64,000 nt of DNA from Fistulifera solaris (Eukaryota; Bacillariophyta; Bacillariophyceae; Naviculales; Stauroneidaceae): positions 1,116,001 to 1,180,000 of the forward strand of contig AP026126.1 in NCBI GenBank assembly GCA_030295235.1. Direction: 5' to 3'. The notes under the pieces are model-generated. The model searched no databases and was not told where the DNA came from. It worked only from the letters and a program-made list of their open reading frames with translations. Shown piece by piece: positions 12,112-24,160 of this stretch (positions are counted from its first letter, which is position 1; each line of letters starts with the position of its first letter). Both the position numbers and the translations under genes were made by a program.

Positions 12112-13100
12112 ATGAAAGACGAACTGGATTTGAAGTCGAAAGACAAACTTCCTCTTCCGTCGAAGCGACCCTCAAAGAAGAAGCCAAAAGACAAGCCGAA
12201 GCGTCCTCTCAGTGCTTATAACTTCTTCTTCAAGGAGGAGCGTGAAAAGATTCTCAAAGTTGTGCTCGCAGATGACCCCGAGAAGGTTGACAACAATCCA
12301 GAGTCAGAAGACTATCTCGACGAAGAAATGCTTAAGCGCCTCCGCAAAGAGGGCGGCAAAGTCTCTTTTGAAGGTAAGACTTCTTTGCTACAGCGAGCAG
12401 TCGATTTCGATGTCACTTTAGAATTGATGTCTTACGTGATGTTATATTCAAGAGATGGGAAAGTTAATCGGTCAACGATGGAAAAACATTGAAGGTGACA
12501 ATCTGACACGCTTTTCTGAAATGGCGACAGAGGATACAGAGCGTTACAAGAAAGAAATGGCTGAGTACAATGGTCGACAAGAACAGAAAATGAGAAACGA
12601 AGCCTTGAAGCCCTCCGCCCCTGCTTTCTCACGCGCCGATATGAGCAAAGGTCACATGATGGATCCAAGCAGAGGTGGTTACCCGGACGGCTCTGGGTTT
12701 GGTAATCCGGCTATGGGCGGATACCCTGGCTATGGCATGGGCTTCGGATATGGCATGGGCATGGAAGGCATGTACCCCCCTCCTTACGGCGGATACCCAG
12801 GCATGGGAGGTCCTATGGGTCCTGACATGGGCCGCATGGAAGGCGGTCAGTACGGAGGGCCTCCCCCGATGTACGGAATGATGGGCGGCTATCCCATGGG
12901 ATACGGGTAAGAGTTGTTTTATTTTTGAAGGGAATTCGATCGCAACATCCATCTTACACTTATTCTATCGTCTCCGCAGACCTGGTCCCGAAGGATACGG
13001 CCCACCGCCTCCGGGACAGCAGCCTCCTCCAATGGATCCCTCGGGTGGTCCTCCTCCGATGTACGGATACGGTCCTCCTTCCGGTTGGGGACACCAGTAA
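12112..13100 (+). CDS. HMG-box protein with an expanded box and a Gly/Met/Pro-rich tail
   Basis: The exons 12112-12373, 12453-12906 and 12980-13100 give about 278 residues. After a Lys-rich leader comes the HMG box: PKRPLSAYNFFFKEER, then EEMGKLIGQRWK and YKKEMAEY. Between helix I and helix II lies an unusual acidic insertion of about 40 residues with Asp/Glu runs. The C-terminal half is a low-complexity Gly-Tyr-Pro-Met tail. HMGB proteins bend DNA in chromatin, and this one is probably nuclear. An in-frame upstream ATG at 12055 would add 19 residues; I prefer 12112 because a possible splice acceptor lies between the two. Confidence 0.85.
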
Positions 13101-14115
13101 GGTCACAACTGGACTCGGCGTAATAAACAGCTTGAAGAAATATATATGAATAATGTGGTACAATAATCTTTGATATACCTTTCAACACACACCTCTAGAC
13201 GCCGTACATTGACCAGATCGTGCATTCGCCTGTCCCTTAAGTAAGTCCCCACCGCCGTATTGTGACACGCTTTTAGTCTCGGCATATGTTTTGACTATTC
13301 AAAGTGCAACCATGCATAGTAGCATTAAGAATGCAAGCCTCGATACTTTGCGATTTGCGCTGAAAATTTTTGCGAATCATCATCGTCATCGTCCCTATCA
13401 TTTACATTTACATTTCACGTTAGTTTTCCTCACGACTGCATTTCAGTCATTAATCATAATTATTCTATCCATTCGTCGTTCTGCTAGCTTTATATACCCC
13501 ATTTGTCAATTAGGTGATGCTTACTACCTTAAAATGCACTTTCAATATTACTTCTTGATGATTTAACTCGGTAAAGTCGTTATGCGGGGCGTTTGATTGT
13601 CCATTGAATGTGTGGTATTCCGAAAGAGTGCTACATTTCAGTCATGAATCATGATTGCGTCCCGAACAGGACTGCAATCTACCTGGTACGAATGTTCGTT
13701 ATGCTAACTTGGTTAGCAACATTTATCTTTTTGTGAGGCTAGTTAGCAAGAGCATTTTCAATGCTTTTCTCGAATATTTTTGTCGGAACCTTTGCGGAGC
13801 GTTTTACCATGCACTCCTGCGTAGAAGGTTTTGTAAGTGATGGGGAGAGGAGTGACGACTCACTGGTCTTTGAGATTTGAGAGAACAACTCTGCAGTCCC
13901 GTCATTCGAAGCTTAATTATTACTCCGTATTGAACATCGAAACATTTTGCATGCTGCAGCACATTTTATTACCTCTTAACTGGTACTACTGAAAATCGCT
14001 CTATTGTTGCAATCAACGATGTACATTAGGCGCAACAACTGACAATCAATCGAATTCACTATCGGGAGCGAATCAATATTCGTGAAAAATCATCGGTAGG
14101 ACAAAAATCAGCGAC
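13101..14115. other. Intergenic, only dispersed repeats
   Basis: Holds copies of three dispersed motifs: the GACTG/CAGTC palindrome family near 13433 and 13637, TACCTGGTA at 13680 and TACTCCGTA at 13921. No convincing coding frame. Confidence 0.5.
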
Positions 14116-14934
14116 ATGAATTGCAAAGAACATTATTTACCTGAGCTCGAATTGTCGACTGCGCAAGTCCGATCTGCTTTGCAATGTATTCTTCATACAA
14201 TACTGTTGTAAGTGAAAGCACTGGTTCGCAAGAACTTTCATCACATCATCATTCTTACCCTTCTACAGCCTGCGTTCTCCAGGGCCTGTCACGCCGAAGG
14301 ACGTTGAATGCGAAGACTTCAACTTGACGTATGCCCGAATTGCCAACAATCATCAAAATCAACCCCCAAACAAGGCCATGGGTAACATAGTACATTCACT
14401 AGAAAATGACATTGACCAGAAAGTAGACGATGCGATTGAGTCGTTTCTTCGAACGCTTTCACAAATTGGTCCTGAGCTACTCAGTGGTTGTTTAACGGTT
14501 AGTTTCTTTGAGCGTCGGGCAACAAGACAATTGTTTGGTCTCGTTTCACATGAGGAGCGCGTGGTGTTCGAGCAATGGGTGATGCGAGTAGTTGTCAATA
14601 ATACGCCTCGACCAATAAGCAACGACTCAGCGGCCCTTATGGAAAGACAACGTATACAGGTACGTCAATCGTCGAAGTCTAAGAGCGGTTCCGGTGCTAT
14701 TTTTTGTATGCACACAATGTATCACTGATTGATTCTATGGTCTTTCAGGATACGGCGGAAGGAATGCTCCGATCCGTATTGAGTAAAATTTTTGAAATCA
14801 CGGGCGGGCCAATTGATCATCTTCCCCCAGTCATGTACGAGTTCGATATTAGTTGTTCAAAAAGAGCCGATGATCGAGAAAATGTCTATTCTAGGGTCGC
14901 AAACATGCCCCCAATACTTAATCTCACTACTTAG
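14116..14934 (+). CDS. ATG101: Autophagy-related protein 101 (HORMA-domain subunit of the ATG1 complex)
   Basis: Three exons (14116-14207, 14269-14659, 14749-14934) give 222 residues, close to the usual 218 or so. The N-terminus MNC...VRSALQCILHTILFLRS matches the family opening. It is followed by DFNLTYARI, an SFFERRATRQLFG strand pair, a V-x-FEQWVMRVVV block and a C-terminal HLPPVMYEFDI segment. ATG101 pairs with ATG13 in the ATG1/ULK kinase complex that starts autophagosome formation, and budding yeast lacks it. All three exon junctions keep phase. I recognised it only after joining exon 1, which is too short to stand out alone. Confidence 0.85.
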
Positions 14935-15003
14935 ACACATCCGCACGATTCAAAAACTACGATGATTTTTTCTTTTATGAAATGTAGAGCTCTATTGTAC
15001 CTG

Positions 15004-18000
15004 TCAATAGGCTGCCTGGTAAATGCGTTTCTTCCTAAGCTTTGATGGGTACCTGCGGAAGTCTTTCAACGTCTTGTCAGTGTAGTACTCATCGTCATGA
15101 TCGGTAATCACGTGGTACGTTCCATCCTCCATCACCGCCACAATTTCGCAAAGCATGTATTCATTGTCGATCAAGACGTCCAGTTTTTCACCCAGTTGAT
15201 ACGGCACGAAAGGCAAGATTTCATACGTGTCATTCCAGTTATCGTCGCCGTCGGGGTAGGAAATGTGGTAGTTACCATGTGCTGTCACGTGTGTGATAGT
15301 CCCCATATACCTGTAATTGTCGATGAAGCCATCAACAAGGTCACCTTCTTGTAACCAAGCTCCCTGGAAAGGCTCTTTTCCTTGAACCGCGCTAAACGGA
15401 AACCGTCGAGTGATCCAACGAGTGGGAGCTTCAAACGAGCTGATCGGCGGAAGTGAGAAAGTTCGTGGGAAAATAAAGGCCGAGGCATCCGAAACGAAGT
15501 CCATTTGCTGACGTATCTGACTACTTTGTTTCGGTCTCGATTTTATTCCAGTCATCAGTTTTTCTCCAATATCCTCCAAGAACGGAATCATATCAACTGA
15601 TGACATGGAGTAATCCCTGTAAATACCGTACAAAAGGTCCGAAATCAAGAAGCGAATCTCTTTTGACAGATACTCAACAACCTTGCTTGACTTCATTGCG
15701 AGCTTGCTTTTAACGTAGAAAGTGACAGCGTCAGTATCCAATAAGTACCACGCTCCATAGGGAGCTTGATATAAGAACCGCGACCCTGACATGGCCATTT
15801 GTCCCATGACGTACTCAGCGGCAGCTTCTTGAAACTCAAAAGGATAGTCGGTAAAGACTTCAGCAGCTTCAGGCAAAAGATCAAGGAATTTCCGGTTCCC
15901 AGGGTGTCCTTCAATAAAGTCATTGTACATGTGAAGTTGTCTGCTTCCGTATCTCGTTTCGATTAGGACGTCGTACTTGGTTGGAAAAGTTGTGGGCAGA
16001 TCCTCCGACAAGCCATAAAGCGGAACAATACTGGCATATCGCCGCGAGGCCTTGATATCCTTTGCCCATCCAGTATTGTCAACGTAGTACCTAGCACCTT
16101 CGAACAAAAGGTAAGCGATGCTAGCAAGACTAGCACTACGGAACATCGCACCAAAAAAACTTTGGCTACGCGGTTGCGAGCGCGAAAAGACACTTGCGAG
16201 TAAAGGAAGCACAGCGAAGCAGCAACACATTTTGAAAAGGAATTCTTTGCAGAGCAAAAAAGTGCGGATAAGATATTCGTGCCAGTTTTCTTCGTCTGAT
16301 ACTTCACCTTGGAGAAAGTACGGTAGGAATGGGAAGCCGCCTCGCTCCAAGAACGTATCGAGCTCATCGCGACGAAATCCGTTATCCTCATTCGCCATTC
16401 TCATCGACGACCCGGATATGTAGTCAATACCCCAAGCATCTTTAGAAACCTTATTGAATAAACCAAGTGCGCGTAATGTTGCGAATGGTTGATTCATCGC
16501 AGAATCGGCTGAATTACGGTATTGAAATGAAATTAGAGACTGAAACAAATAGAAAGCAACTTGAGACTGCTGGAACTTACCATGGGCCAAGTCGTGGAGG
16601 GTATGACCCCACATATCCCACCTCAGCGAAAAGGTAATGCCTTGCGACATTTGTCGTGACTCGGCTCTTTCTTCAGGCCTTGGGACGAAAGTGAGAATGA
16701 GCATTACGCGATCTAAAGCGTCGGGATCTGTGTGAGCGGAGCCTCGGTGGTAGCTGTTCATATTCATCAATAGCGCATCACCGGTAGCCCAGTAACCCTC
16801 TTCGTTCACCAATTGAAATCCTTCTTTCTCGCAGAATTTGTCCAAGAAACCATCACTGCAGTAGTGAGTTCCAGGGCAAACTCCTGTCGCACCCATGCCT
16901 TTTGTTGTGTTTTGTAGCTGAATAAAAACACTGTAACTTGGACCGAAGGTGCGCGCATAATTTATAGCCGAAGCCGTCGCGACGACATCGTCGTGCCAGT
17001 ACTGGGCAACCGCCCCGTATGAAGCGGTGATGGCGGTCATTTCAATCAGCGCTGTGGGGAAGGTCAGGTTAGCGTATGTGAATTAAAAAATCAACAGTCA
17101 ACACTTGAAGTGGCATGACTCACCCGGATTGGGACCGATGATTTTCTCGAGAGCCGGGCGCAACCGCTCGTGATTGCCAATCTCTTTCATCGCTTTGACT
17201 ACGGAAGGCTCTTCCGTACCTAGTCCAAATGAGAAACGGTTCGTGTTTTCAATGACGAAAATGCTTTCTTCCTCCGTCAGATTACGATTTCGTGCGGTGA
17301 TAAAGTTGCGAAGCTCCGTGGCTGTATCTTCCGCGAGCACGCTTCGGAAAACGGTGAATCCGTGACGAAGCTGATGTTGGTAGGCTTCTTCGGGGGTGGC
17401 ATCCAACGGAAGAAAGAGATTTTCACCACTTTTGGTGGTCATATCATCCGCCGTGCAAGGACGTTTGTAATAAGTTATTTCCACTTCGGATCTCTCCGGG
17501 GTAAAAACGACAGCCTCTAGCTGAGGCAAGAGGTATTCGTCGTAAACATGATGTCCCCACATGAAGAACGCGTATGTCATACAAAGCACGAGCAAAGGCA
17601 GGTCCAGAAACAAAATACGCCCAACAAGTCTCCATCGGCTGCCTTTCTTCGTCGCTGGGCTGTGTTTGACGGGAGTGTGAATATTCTCGACGGATGCCGA
17701 CACAATATCGGAGGGCGATTCCGACTTGTCTTCGTCGGACAGTTCTTCATGGCTCGCAGCAGGGCTCGAATGGAGCGCGGGCACCGTTATACGTAAAAGC
17801 TTATCGTCATCCTTATACTCATCAATACCTTTGAGAGCAGCTTGCATGACAGGTCCGTCAGGGTCAACATACGGACAAAGAAGAATATATTCGCGCAGAA
17901 TCTCAGCTTCCGTCATACCTTTTTGTTGACTCTTCTTCTCGAGTTTCGACCACACTCGAGTGGATACACGGAGCGCCGACCTCACAATCTCTCTATCAGA

Positions 18001-18045
18001 ATCCAACGAAGATTCCATCTTGTCTGAGAGAAAAATAGAAGTCAT
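15004..18045 (-). CDS. Membrane-anchored PhyH-type 2-oxoglutarate dioxygenase with C-terminal Tudor-like repeats
   Basis: Two exons (17124-18045 and 15004-17051, GTGAGT...CAG) give about 989 residues. A single membrane helix lies near residues 140-165. A phytanoyl-CoA dioxygenase-like domain runs from about 225 to 460 with iron ligands H327 and D329 (YWHDD) and a distal His in SYHRGSAH. An Arg/Asp-rich stretch before VMLILTF may bind 2-oxoglutarate. Further hydrophobic stretches lie near 570-620. The last 110 residues hold two Tudor/Agenet-like modules (GDLVDG...GTITHV...YHISYPDGD and EKLDVL...CEIVAV...YHVITD). The substrate is unknown. The gene converges on ATG101, 69 bp apart. Confidence 0.75.
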
Positions 18046-18782
18046 TGTAAGGCGTTGAAAATCCTGATATTATTCAAAGCAGAGGGAAGCAGCGATGTCG
18101 TTTACCTTTCACCTATTCTGACGGAGCACTTTTTTTTTGATCTCTAGCGGTTCACAAATATGAATGAATTGAGGACTCCTCCCTTGTCAATTTGATTTTT
18201 TCACAACTGCTTGCTTGGACCAGACGGAGTGCCGGCGTGATGGTATTTACTTGTAGTTGTTCTTGGTTTTGTCTCGTGTCTCTTTCGGCACGAATGGAGC
18301 CGAGCAGCATGCCAGCGCGGAAAAGAGGAAGTTGGAGGCAGTTGAGGGTTGAAAACGCGAACCAATGACGGCGGAAAGGGAACACCGACCACAATAGTGA
18401 CAAGCAAAAGCGCGTGTCGTGCCATAGTACCTACGATACAAAGCCGTTAACCGTTAAAGCAATTATCTACCTTCACCGTATGTACATGAGACATGAGTAG
18501 CTAACTAAAGATGGTGGTGTGACACTCGTCACCCCATCCAAAATCCAAAACTCCCTGCCATCTTCAAACTGCGACGGTTCGTGCGGTGTCGCTTTTGTCG
18601 CATTACAAGCAAGAAGCAGAGAGAGAGAGAGAGTGAAGTGAATAAAGCCATCAAGCTTGGCAAGGCAAGAATCGCAATATCCTCGCAATGCTCAAAGATT
18701 GAGGGTGCAGTATCAAGTTGAAAGATTACTGCAAACACTTTGGAACCAATTGAATTTTATTGATTTTACGTGTGTCAACACA
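18046..18782. other. Intergenic between divergent genes
   Basis: Probably the shared upstream region of the dioxygenase gene and the small membrane protein gene. It contains a GA microsatellite near 18618-18632. No coding frame is supported. Confidence 0.45.
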
Positions 18783-19209
18783 ATGAACCAAGGAGATAAC
18801 CTTCCGGAACCCAGCGTAGATATGTTTTACTCGCTGTATTCTTGGTTCAGTATTTTTGTTCTGCACGCTTTGCTTCACTTATGGATGGCTGGCAAATGCA
18901 AACAACAAAATCAATATGAAATGACGACGAATGAGATTGCCGACACGGGAATCTCTATGGCGAAGCAAAAAGTCTTTGATTCGTTCTCGGAAAGAGATTT
19001 GCACCAATCGTCCTCATCTTTGGATGGCGACGAGCCCTCTATTTTCTACGAGCTTCTGGCGCAAACTGGATCCGAAATGACAACGGTACGACAAAAAGCT
19101 GTCATGACTACAAGATCAACGTCTCTCAGTTCCTAACCTTTGGTATACCTTGTCGCAGACCTATTCCCGCGAGAATCTTGTTCGGGAGCAGCTTCAGATG
19201 GTACACTGA
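18783..19209 (+). CDS. Small single-pass membrane protein, unrecognised
   Basis: Two exons (18783-19085 and 19159-19209) joined by a GTACGA...CGCAG intron give 117 residues. After about 15 polar residues there is one hydrophobic helix (MFYSLYSWFSIFVLHALLHL). A polar Ser/Asp/Glu-rich region and a short charged C-terminus from exon 2 follow. The frame is open further upstream to 18657, but that part looks like 5' leader. I know no family for it. Confidence 0.5.
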
Positions 19210-19792
19210 AAGCCTTTAATAGAGATCCAAAAGCGAAAAGAGCGGCGTATTTTTCGCACGAACGCGATCATGTTCAGACATTTCGCACCGTGACTCGTGA
19301 CCCCAGCTAGCATGAACTATCAACGACAATCTACGCATGATGAAACTGACGAAGAATGAATCTTCGTCAAATACTTGTTTATCAGGGTATCGGACAAATA
19401 ATGATAATCCAGTCGAAAACTCCCAAACTGTATCGATTGACAATAAGAGTACAGCTTATATCGATAATGTATGTATTTTTACTATTTTCTCTCGCTGAAC
19501 TTGTAATCCGGTAGAGACCAAGGGAAGGTACAACGAAATGGCGCGTACTACAAGTAGATGACCAATCTAGAGTCTTAGGCCTTAGACTGATGCCACACAT
19601 CGTGTCTCTCATGACTGAAATCCAGTCATGTCAAAAATGAGACTTCTTTATGGGACTCTGGAACGGTCTGTTCTCGTACGTAGTACGTGATCGCGTCTTG
19701 TTTTCCTCCATGTCCATCGAAACAAACAAATACAAAACTGATTTGATGCCAAGAATGATGTTTAAGAATAATCAAGGATCAACAGATATACA
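19210..19792. other. Intergenic, one dispersed repeat copy
   Basis: A copy of the TCATGACTGAAAT-CAGTC element lies at about 19609-19627. No coding sequence recognised. Confidence 0.45.
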
Positions 19793-21326
19793 ATGAACGA
19801 TTCTACGAACGAAGTCTCAGAAGACAACTTTAATGGTCGTAATGAGAATGATGATCTTCCGGACCCTTTACTGACGCTGCCTTTCAACACTCTGCAAGTC
19901 GGCGAACATTTCCTCCTGCATTTCAGTGACGGGCGACAAGTGTTCGGCCAGTGTTTGACAAAAGTAAAAGGCATGACACCTACTGTGAAGATAAATAAGA
20001 GATCTTATCCGACCTACAATTTGATTGGTCTTCCGTACGGAACGGTGTTGGAAGTTGAAAGAAATTTTCTTCTTCCTTTGCCAGCTGATGAAGACTTAAT
20101 TCCGTCGCATCCACTTGCTGCGACGAAAGTAGATGAAGAGATCTCCAACGAGAGCGACACCGGGACAGCTGCAGCTCGCGAACGCGACAACCGTCACATA
20201 GTCGATACGAATACCTCGCAAGCCTTAGATCAGAAGGAACTGGTCGAATTGAGAAACTCTTGCACAGAAGGCGCCAAAATCGTTGAGAAAATTATTGAGA
20301 ATTCATCGACCTTTGCCCAAAAAACAGACTATAGTCGTGCAAAATATGTGGTGAGAAAACAACAGAAGTATCAGCCCCGCTGTCGGCTAGTAAGATGTAC
20401 AGGGCCGACTATTTGCGAAGCTATGTTTCTTAAGGATGCCAAGAGAATAATGAATCTGCGTGACGACACACTTGGGCAGATTCTCAGCTATGGGAATGTT
20501 AGTGCAGGATGTCAGGTTCTGATTTGGGAAACCTGTTATGGTATTATAACTGGAACATTAGCTCAGCGCATGGGAGGTTATGGGCAGATTCTATCGGTCT
20601 ACACCGGTCAGCAGCATTCGTTCAACGAAATTCTCAGCAAATTCAATCTTTCCTTCCCCGAATCTTCTTCAATCAGCTGGGTTCATAGCGGCGACATCTA
20701 CAGCAACACTGGTGAGAACGATGATGAAGATGAAGTGGACGTTGAGAAGAAAGAACGAGAGGTAATCCAATGGCCTTGCCCACTTCAGAACCATACACGC
20801 AAATACATTGAAACTTTTCCGTCACGAGCAAAGCAAGAGCACTTTTTGATGAAACGAGCAGCCCGATTTGCGAGAAAATTGACCCGAAGAACCCCTCTAG
20901 AAGCGCGCAATCTGGTTTTGTCTCGAAAAAGTGACTGCGTCGTCGTTGCGGTGCGTTATGACGCAACCGAAACTCTCCTTGCTCTGTTGCCACATTTGGC
21001 ACCGTCTTGCCCATTTGTGGTCTATTGCGAATTCATTGAGCCCTTGACTTTATGTTTTCTTGAACTACAGCGCAATAATCTTGCTGTCAATTTAAGGTTA
21101 AGCGACACGTGGGCACGGGAGTATCAGATTCTACCTGGGCGGACACACCCGAACATGACTATGAGACAATCAGGGGGCTTTTTTGCTAACGGGGATCAAA
21201 TTAGACCCCGTGTTTGGAATCAATGAATTGGACGAAGATCTACTCAAGGAGATTCGACAGCAGATGGGAGGCCGTAGGGGGAAGCGACCGAGAACACCAA
21301 ACGAAGACGAGAGTAACAAAAGATGA
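19793..21326 (+). CDS. TRM6: tRNA (adenine-58-N1)-methyltransferase non-catalytic subunit TRM6
   Basis: A long single-exon frame follows the TRM6/GCD10 layout: an N-terminal beta domain (LPFNTLQVGEHFLLHFSDGR), then DTLGQILSYGN, a Rossmann-like block with ERMGG-type sequence (AQRMGGYG), LLALLPHLAPSCPFVVYCEF-x-EPL and the C-terminal LRLSDTWAREYQILPGRTHP. TRM6 partners with catalytic TRM61 to make m1A58 in tRNA. The open frame stops at 21226. Dropping one G from the G4 at 21191-21194 restores a further 40 or so residues to 21326 with a basic C-terminal tail, so the true end is probably 21326. It converges on CCZ1 with about 20 bp between them. Confidence 0.85.
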
Positions 21327-21346
21327 AAAGTCTCGCGTAAAACGTG

Positions 21347-23327
21347 TTATAGCGTTCCGATTTCCTCATTTAATGAAATGATGCGTCTGCAGGTTTCTCT
21401 GGCTGTTATCTCAACGTCTGTTAAAGTGACATATTTACTGACATCAAATACAATGTATATTTCATAGTGGCCATTTCGTGTCTTGTCTTTTTGCGCATAC
21501 ACCCATCCCTGCGGCATAAATTTGCACATCTCGAACGGTAAGCTTTCATCGGAAGCCTTATTGACGTCTGCCAGAGCATCTTCAAGACAAAGGATTATAT
21601 CCGGAGGTAAGGTGGAAGCCAATACATGACGACAATCAAATTGATCGAATCCACGCCTAGATAGGTCATGGTACTCGAATTGAGGCTTCGGTGGTGTTGC
21701 AACACCTGGGGAATGGTTATATCTTTCAGATTTAGCAAGAAGCTGCCTGGAAGGATTTGAAAACAAGATCACATTGCCTTGCGCTCGGTCGATAAAAAAT
21801 ACATCCGCTCCTTCCCGTCCGAATGTTTCCCTACGCCCAGACATATTGTTTGTTGAAAGACCATCAGAAGGAAAGGGATACAATGCGTCGGACAGAATAG
21901 ACTGAAAATTTCGAAAGAGATGCACTGAGTGGTCAGTTGTTTGCCTGATCCCCTGTTTCCAAAAAAATAAGGAAGGATAAATCCCCGCAGCAGTACATCG
22001 AGGCGTAGGCATCCACAGCTTCGATAGATTTATCGATGGATTGACAGTCAAAAAAAACTGGGAGGCCCCATACCACAGCGTCCTCTGAGGGTCCTTTGAA
22101 ACCGTCGGCTTTGTCAAGTGTACTAAGCAGGGCTAGTGGTGGAGGAGGAAGATAACATCGACCATCTCGAGAGGCTGTCACCGGTGCTAGTTGCATAGAA
22201 TCTTCTAATCTCTTACCCAATGATAACATCAATTGCGTCAAAGCTCCGGTTTTTCGACTGGGAGTAGATGAACGGCTATTTGGCTGACTGACTCTCTGGA
22301 GCGATAACAATTGAAAGCGTATGTGCTGCATATAGTCCCAAGTACAATAGACAGTGTCTTGTGATATTTTGCTCTTCATCATATCGTTTTGGAACATGAT
22401 TTTCCCTTCAAACATACAAGCCACGTGTAGAATGTAAGCCGAATCCTTGTTTTGACCTTTCAGAAAAGTAGCAATGGCATCTTGCACTTGAGAAGCATGC
22501 TCCAGTGGTTTACGCAAAGGAAGCGAGAAGCCAGTGTGTGCCTCATCCATTCTGTAAGCCGGAGCAGGAATTTCTTCCGTAAAGCTACAAAACATGTTCG
22601 GTACGCTAGCTTGTTGATTGAGTTGACCGACGTATGCATCGTAGTGAATTCTCAAATCTCGTCGTAGAGGGGTGGTTGGGAGTTTTTCGTAAAGATTGTC
22701 AATGCGGTCGGTGAACTCCGAAATCCAACGGTCATCATTATCAAAAGAAGATCGCCGTTGTCGACTCTCCTCGTGCGATATCTCTTTCCACAGGCGATAG
22801 ACTGGCTCCAATCGGGCGTAGATCAATTCTTCTTCGTTGGGCTCGTGAATGGAGCACAACCTCCGATGAATACCACCACCACGGAGCAAACAAAAGAGAC
22901 CATGCGAACGCGTAAGAGATGCCCTAACAGCCGAAGGTTTAAGTGATTGACGAGCCTGAACAATCGCAACGACTGACTGCGGTTCTATCCGAACAAAAAT
23001 GAGAACAGAGTCTCCTACGTAAACTTCTTTGGTAGCGTCTGTTTCATAGGAAGATGATGACGCGGATGGAGCAAAGGAATTGGGAAACTGATAGAGTGCC
23101 TTGCAAAGCCCATTAAAGGTTATAGCTTCTCTCGTTTTCTCGATGGGACTAGAGGCGGTCCACTGATTAAGTGACGATGATCCATTATAGTAATACAAAA
23201 TTTCTTCGCGGAGTGTTTCTTCCGAAGCACCATCGCTCAAAGATTCCCCAGTAGAAAGCTCCGCTAGCTGCCAGTGAGAAATGAGTAGTTTTTGAATCGG
23301 CAGAATAGTATATCTGTCGTGATCCAT
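21347..23327 (-). CDS. CCZ1: Vacuolar fusion protein CCZ1 homologue (Rab7 GEF subunit)
   Basis: About 659 residues over two frames that meet at the A7 run 21961-21967; reading it as A6 joins them. The N-terminal half holds a longin-like domain (VGDSVLIFVRIEPQSVVAIVQ, then LTRSHGLFCLLRGGGIHRRL). The C-terminus matches the CCZ1 ending: a GNVILFSNPSRQLL strand, then WVYAQKDK, HYEIYIVFD and ARETCRRI. CCZ1 binds MON1, and together they activate Rab7 for late endosome/vacuole and autophagosome fusion. The family is poorly conserved outside these blocks. HPS4 or another longin GEF subunit is the main alternative. Confidence 0.7.
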
Positions 23328-23549
23328 ATTGTGTTTGTCGCACCCTCAGATTCTTGAATGTTTCAGGCACATTCTAGAGATTATAAAGAGTCGCTGATTT
23401 GCTCACTGATAGCTTCCTTCTGCCACTAGAATTAAGCAGAATCTATTTTAGCGTCAACTAGCGTGCATGAGAAGAGAATGATAGATACAATTTACTAATA
23501 AAAACTACTTCACGTCGATGATGTTGTACCTCATTGTTCCGATTATCAA

Positions 23550-23725
23550 TAAGACCAGAAAATCTGGGAGTGTGGTGCTTTCACGTCCCCAGAAAATCTG
23601 GGAGAGTGGGAGAGTGCTGTTGTCACTTCCCCAGAAAATCTGGGTGTGTGTATTATCCTACATCCCCAGAAAATCTGAGAGTGGGTTAATTTCAATTACC
23701 CAGAAAATCTGGGTGTGTAGCATAT
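23550..23725. repeat. Array of five CCCAGAAAATCTGGG-type palindromes
   Basis: Five near-identical cores (CAGAAAATCTGGGAG-like, followed by GTGTG or AGTGGG) occur at irregular spacing of about 35-45 bp. The core is an imperfect palindrome, CCCAGA-AA-TCTGGG. The array lies about 230 bp upstream of the CCZ1 start. Confidence 0.75.
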
Positions 23726-23866
23726 TCAAGGCCCAGACATCCTCGAGCGTGGTATTCGCAAACATCTTTCTTATCATTAATAATAAAGATCTTTCGTATA
23801 GCGAAGCATGAAGCAATCCATTATCGATGCAAAAGCATAGAAAAGAAAAAATTGTCCGGAATCGAA

Positions 23867-23892
23867 CGTCTACGTGGTTGGTTACGTAGACG
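23867..23892. other. Perfect 9-bp stem, 8-nt loop hairpin
   Basis: The arms CGTCTACGT and ACGTAGACG flank the loop GGTTGGTT. It is isolated in intergenic DNA. I found no tRNA fold around it. Confidence 0.6.
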
Positions 23893-24108
23893 CTCGTAAG
23901 GAAATTTATCGACAGATTTTACCAAACCACTTTTGGGGTTTGCGTTGCGCCAATCATCGCTCGTCGTATGTGCAAGATAGCTCATTCGTATCGAAAGAAA
24001 AAACAGTAAGCGATGACTGAATTTGAAATTATACGAGACGAGGAAGAATACATAGTTTCGAATGTCTCCTGGTACGTGGTTTGCACGTTACCCAGTGTGA
24101 GTGCGGTC

Positions 24109-24160
24109 CGGTACCGTACCGGTACCGTACCGTACCTCGTACCTGGTACGGTACCGGTAC
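24109..24160. repeat. GGTACC/GTACCG-rich simple repeat
   Basis: Overlapping GGTACCGTACC units, including a TACCTGGTA site at 24140. Similar patches lie at 42538 and 52896. Confidence 0.7.

Noticed and set aside
18600-18640. GA microsatellite as a regulatory element
   Set aside because: Short simple repeat with nothing else to support a function.
23850-23900. A possible tRNA around GGAATCGAAC
   Set aside because: The T-loop-like word is there, but the flanking bases do not form a T-arm, and no anticodon or D-arm could be placed.
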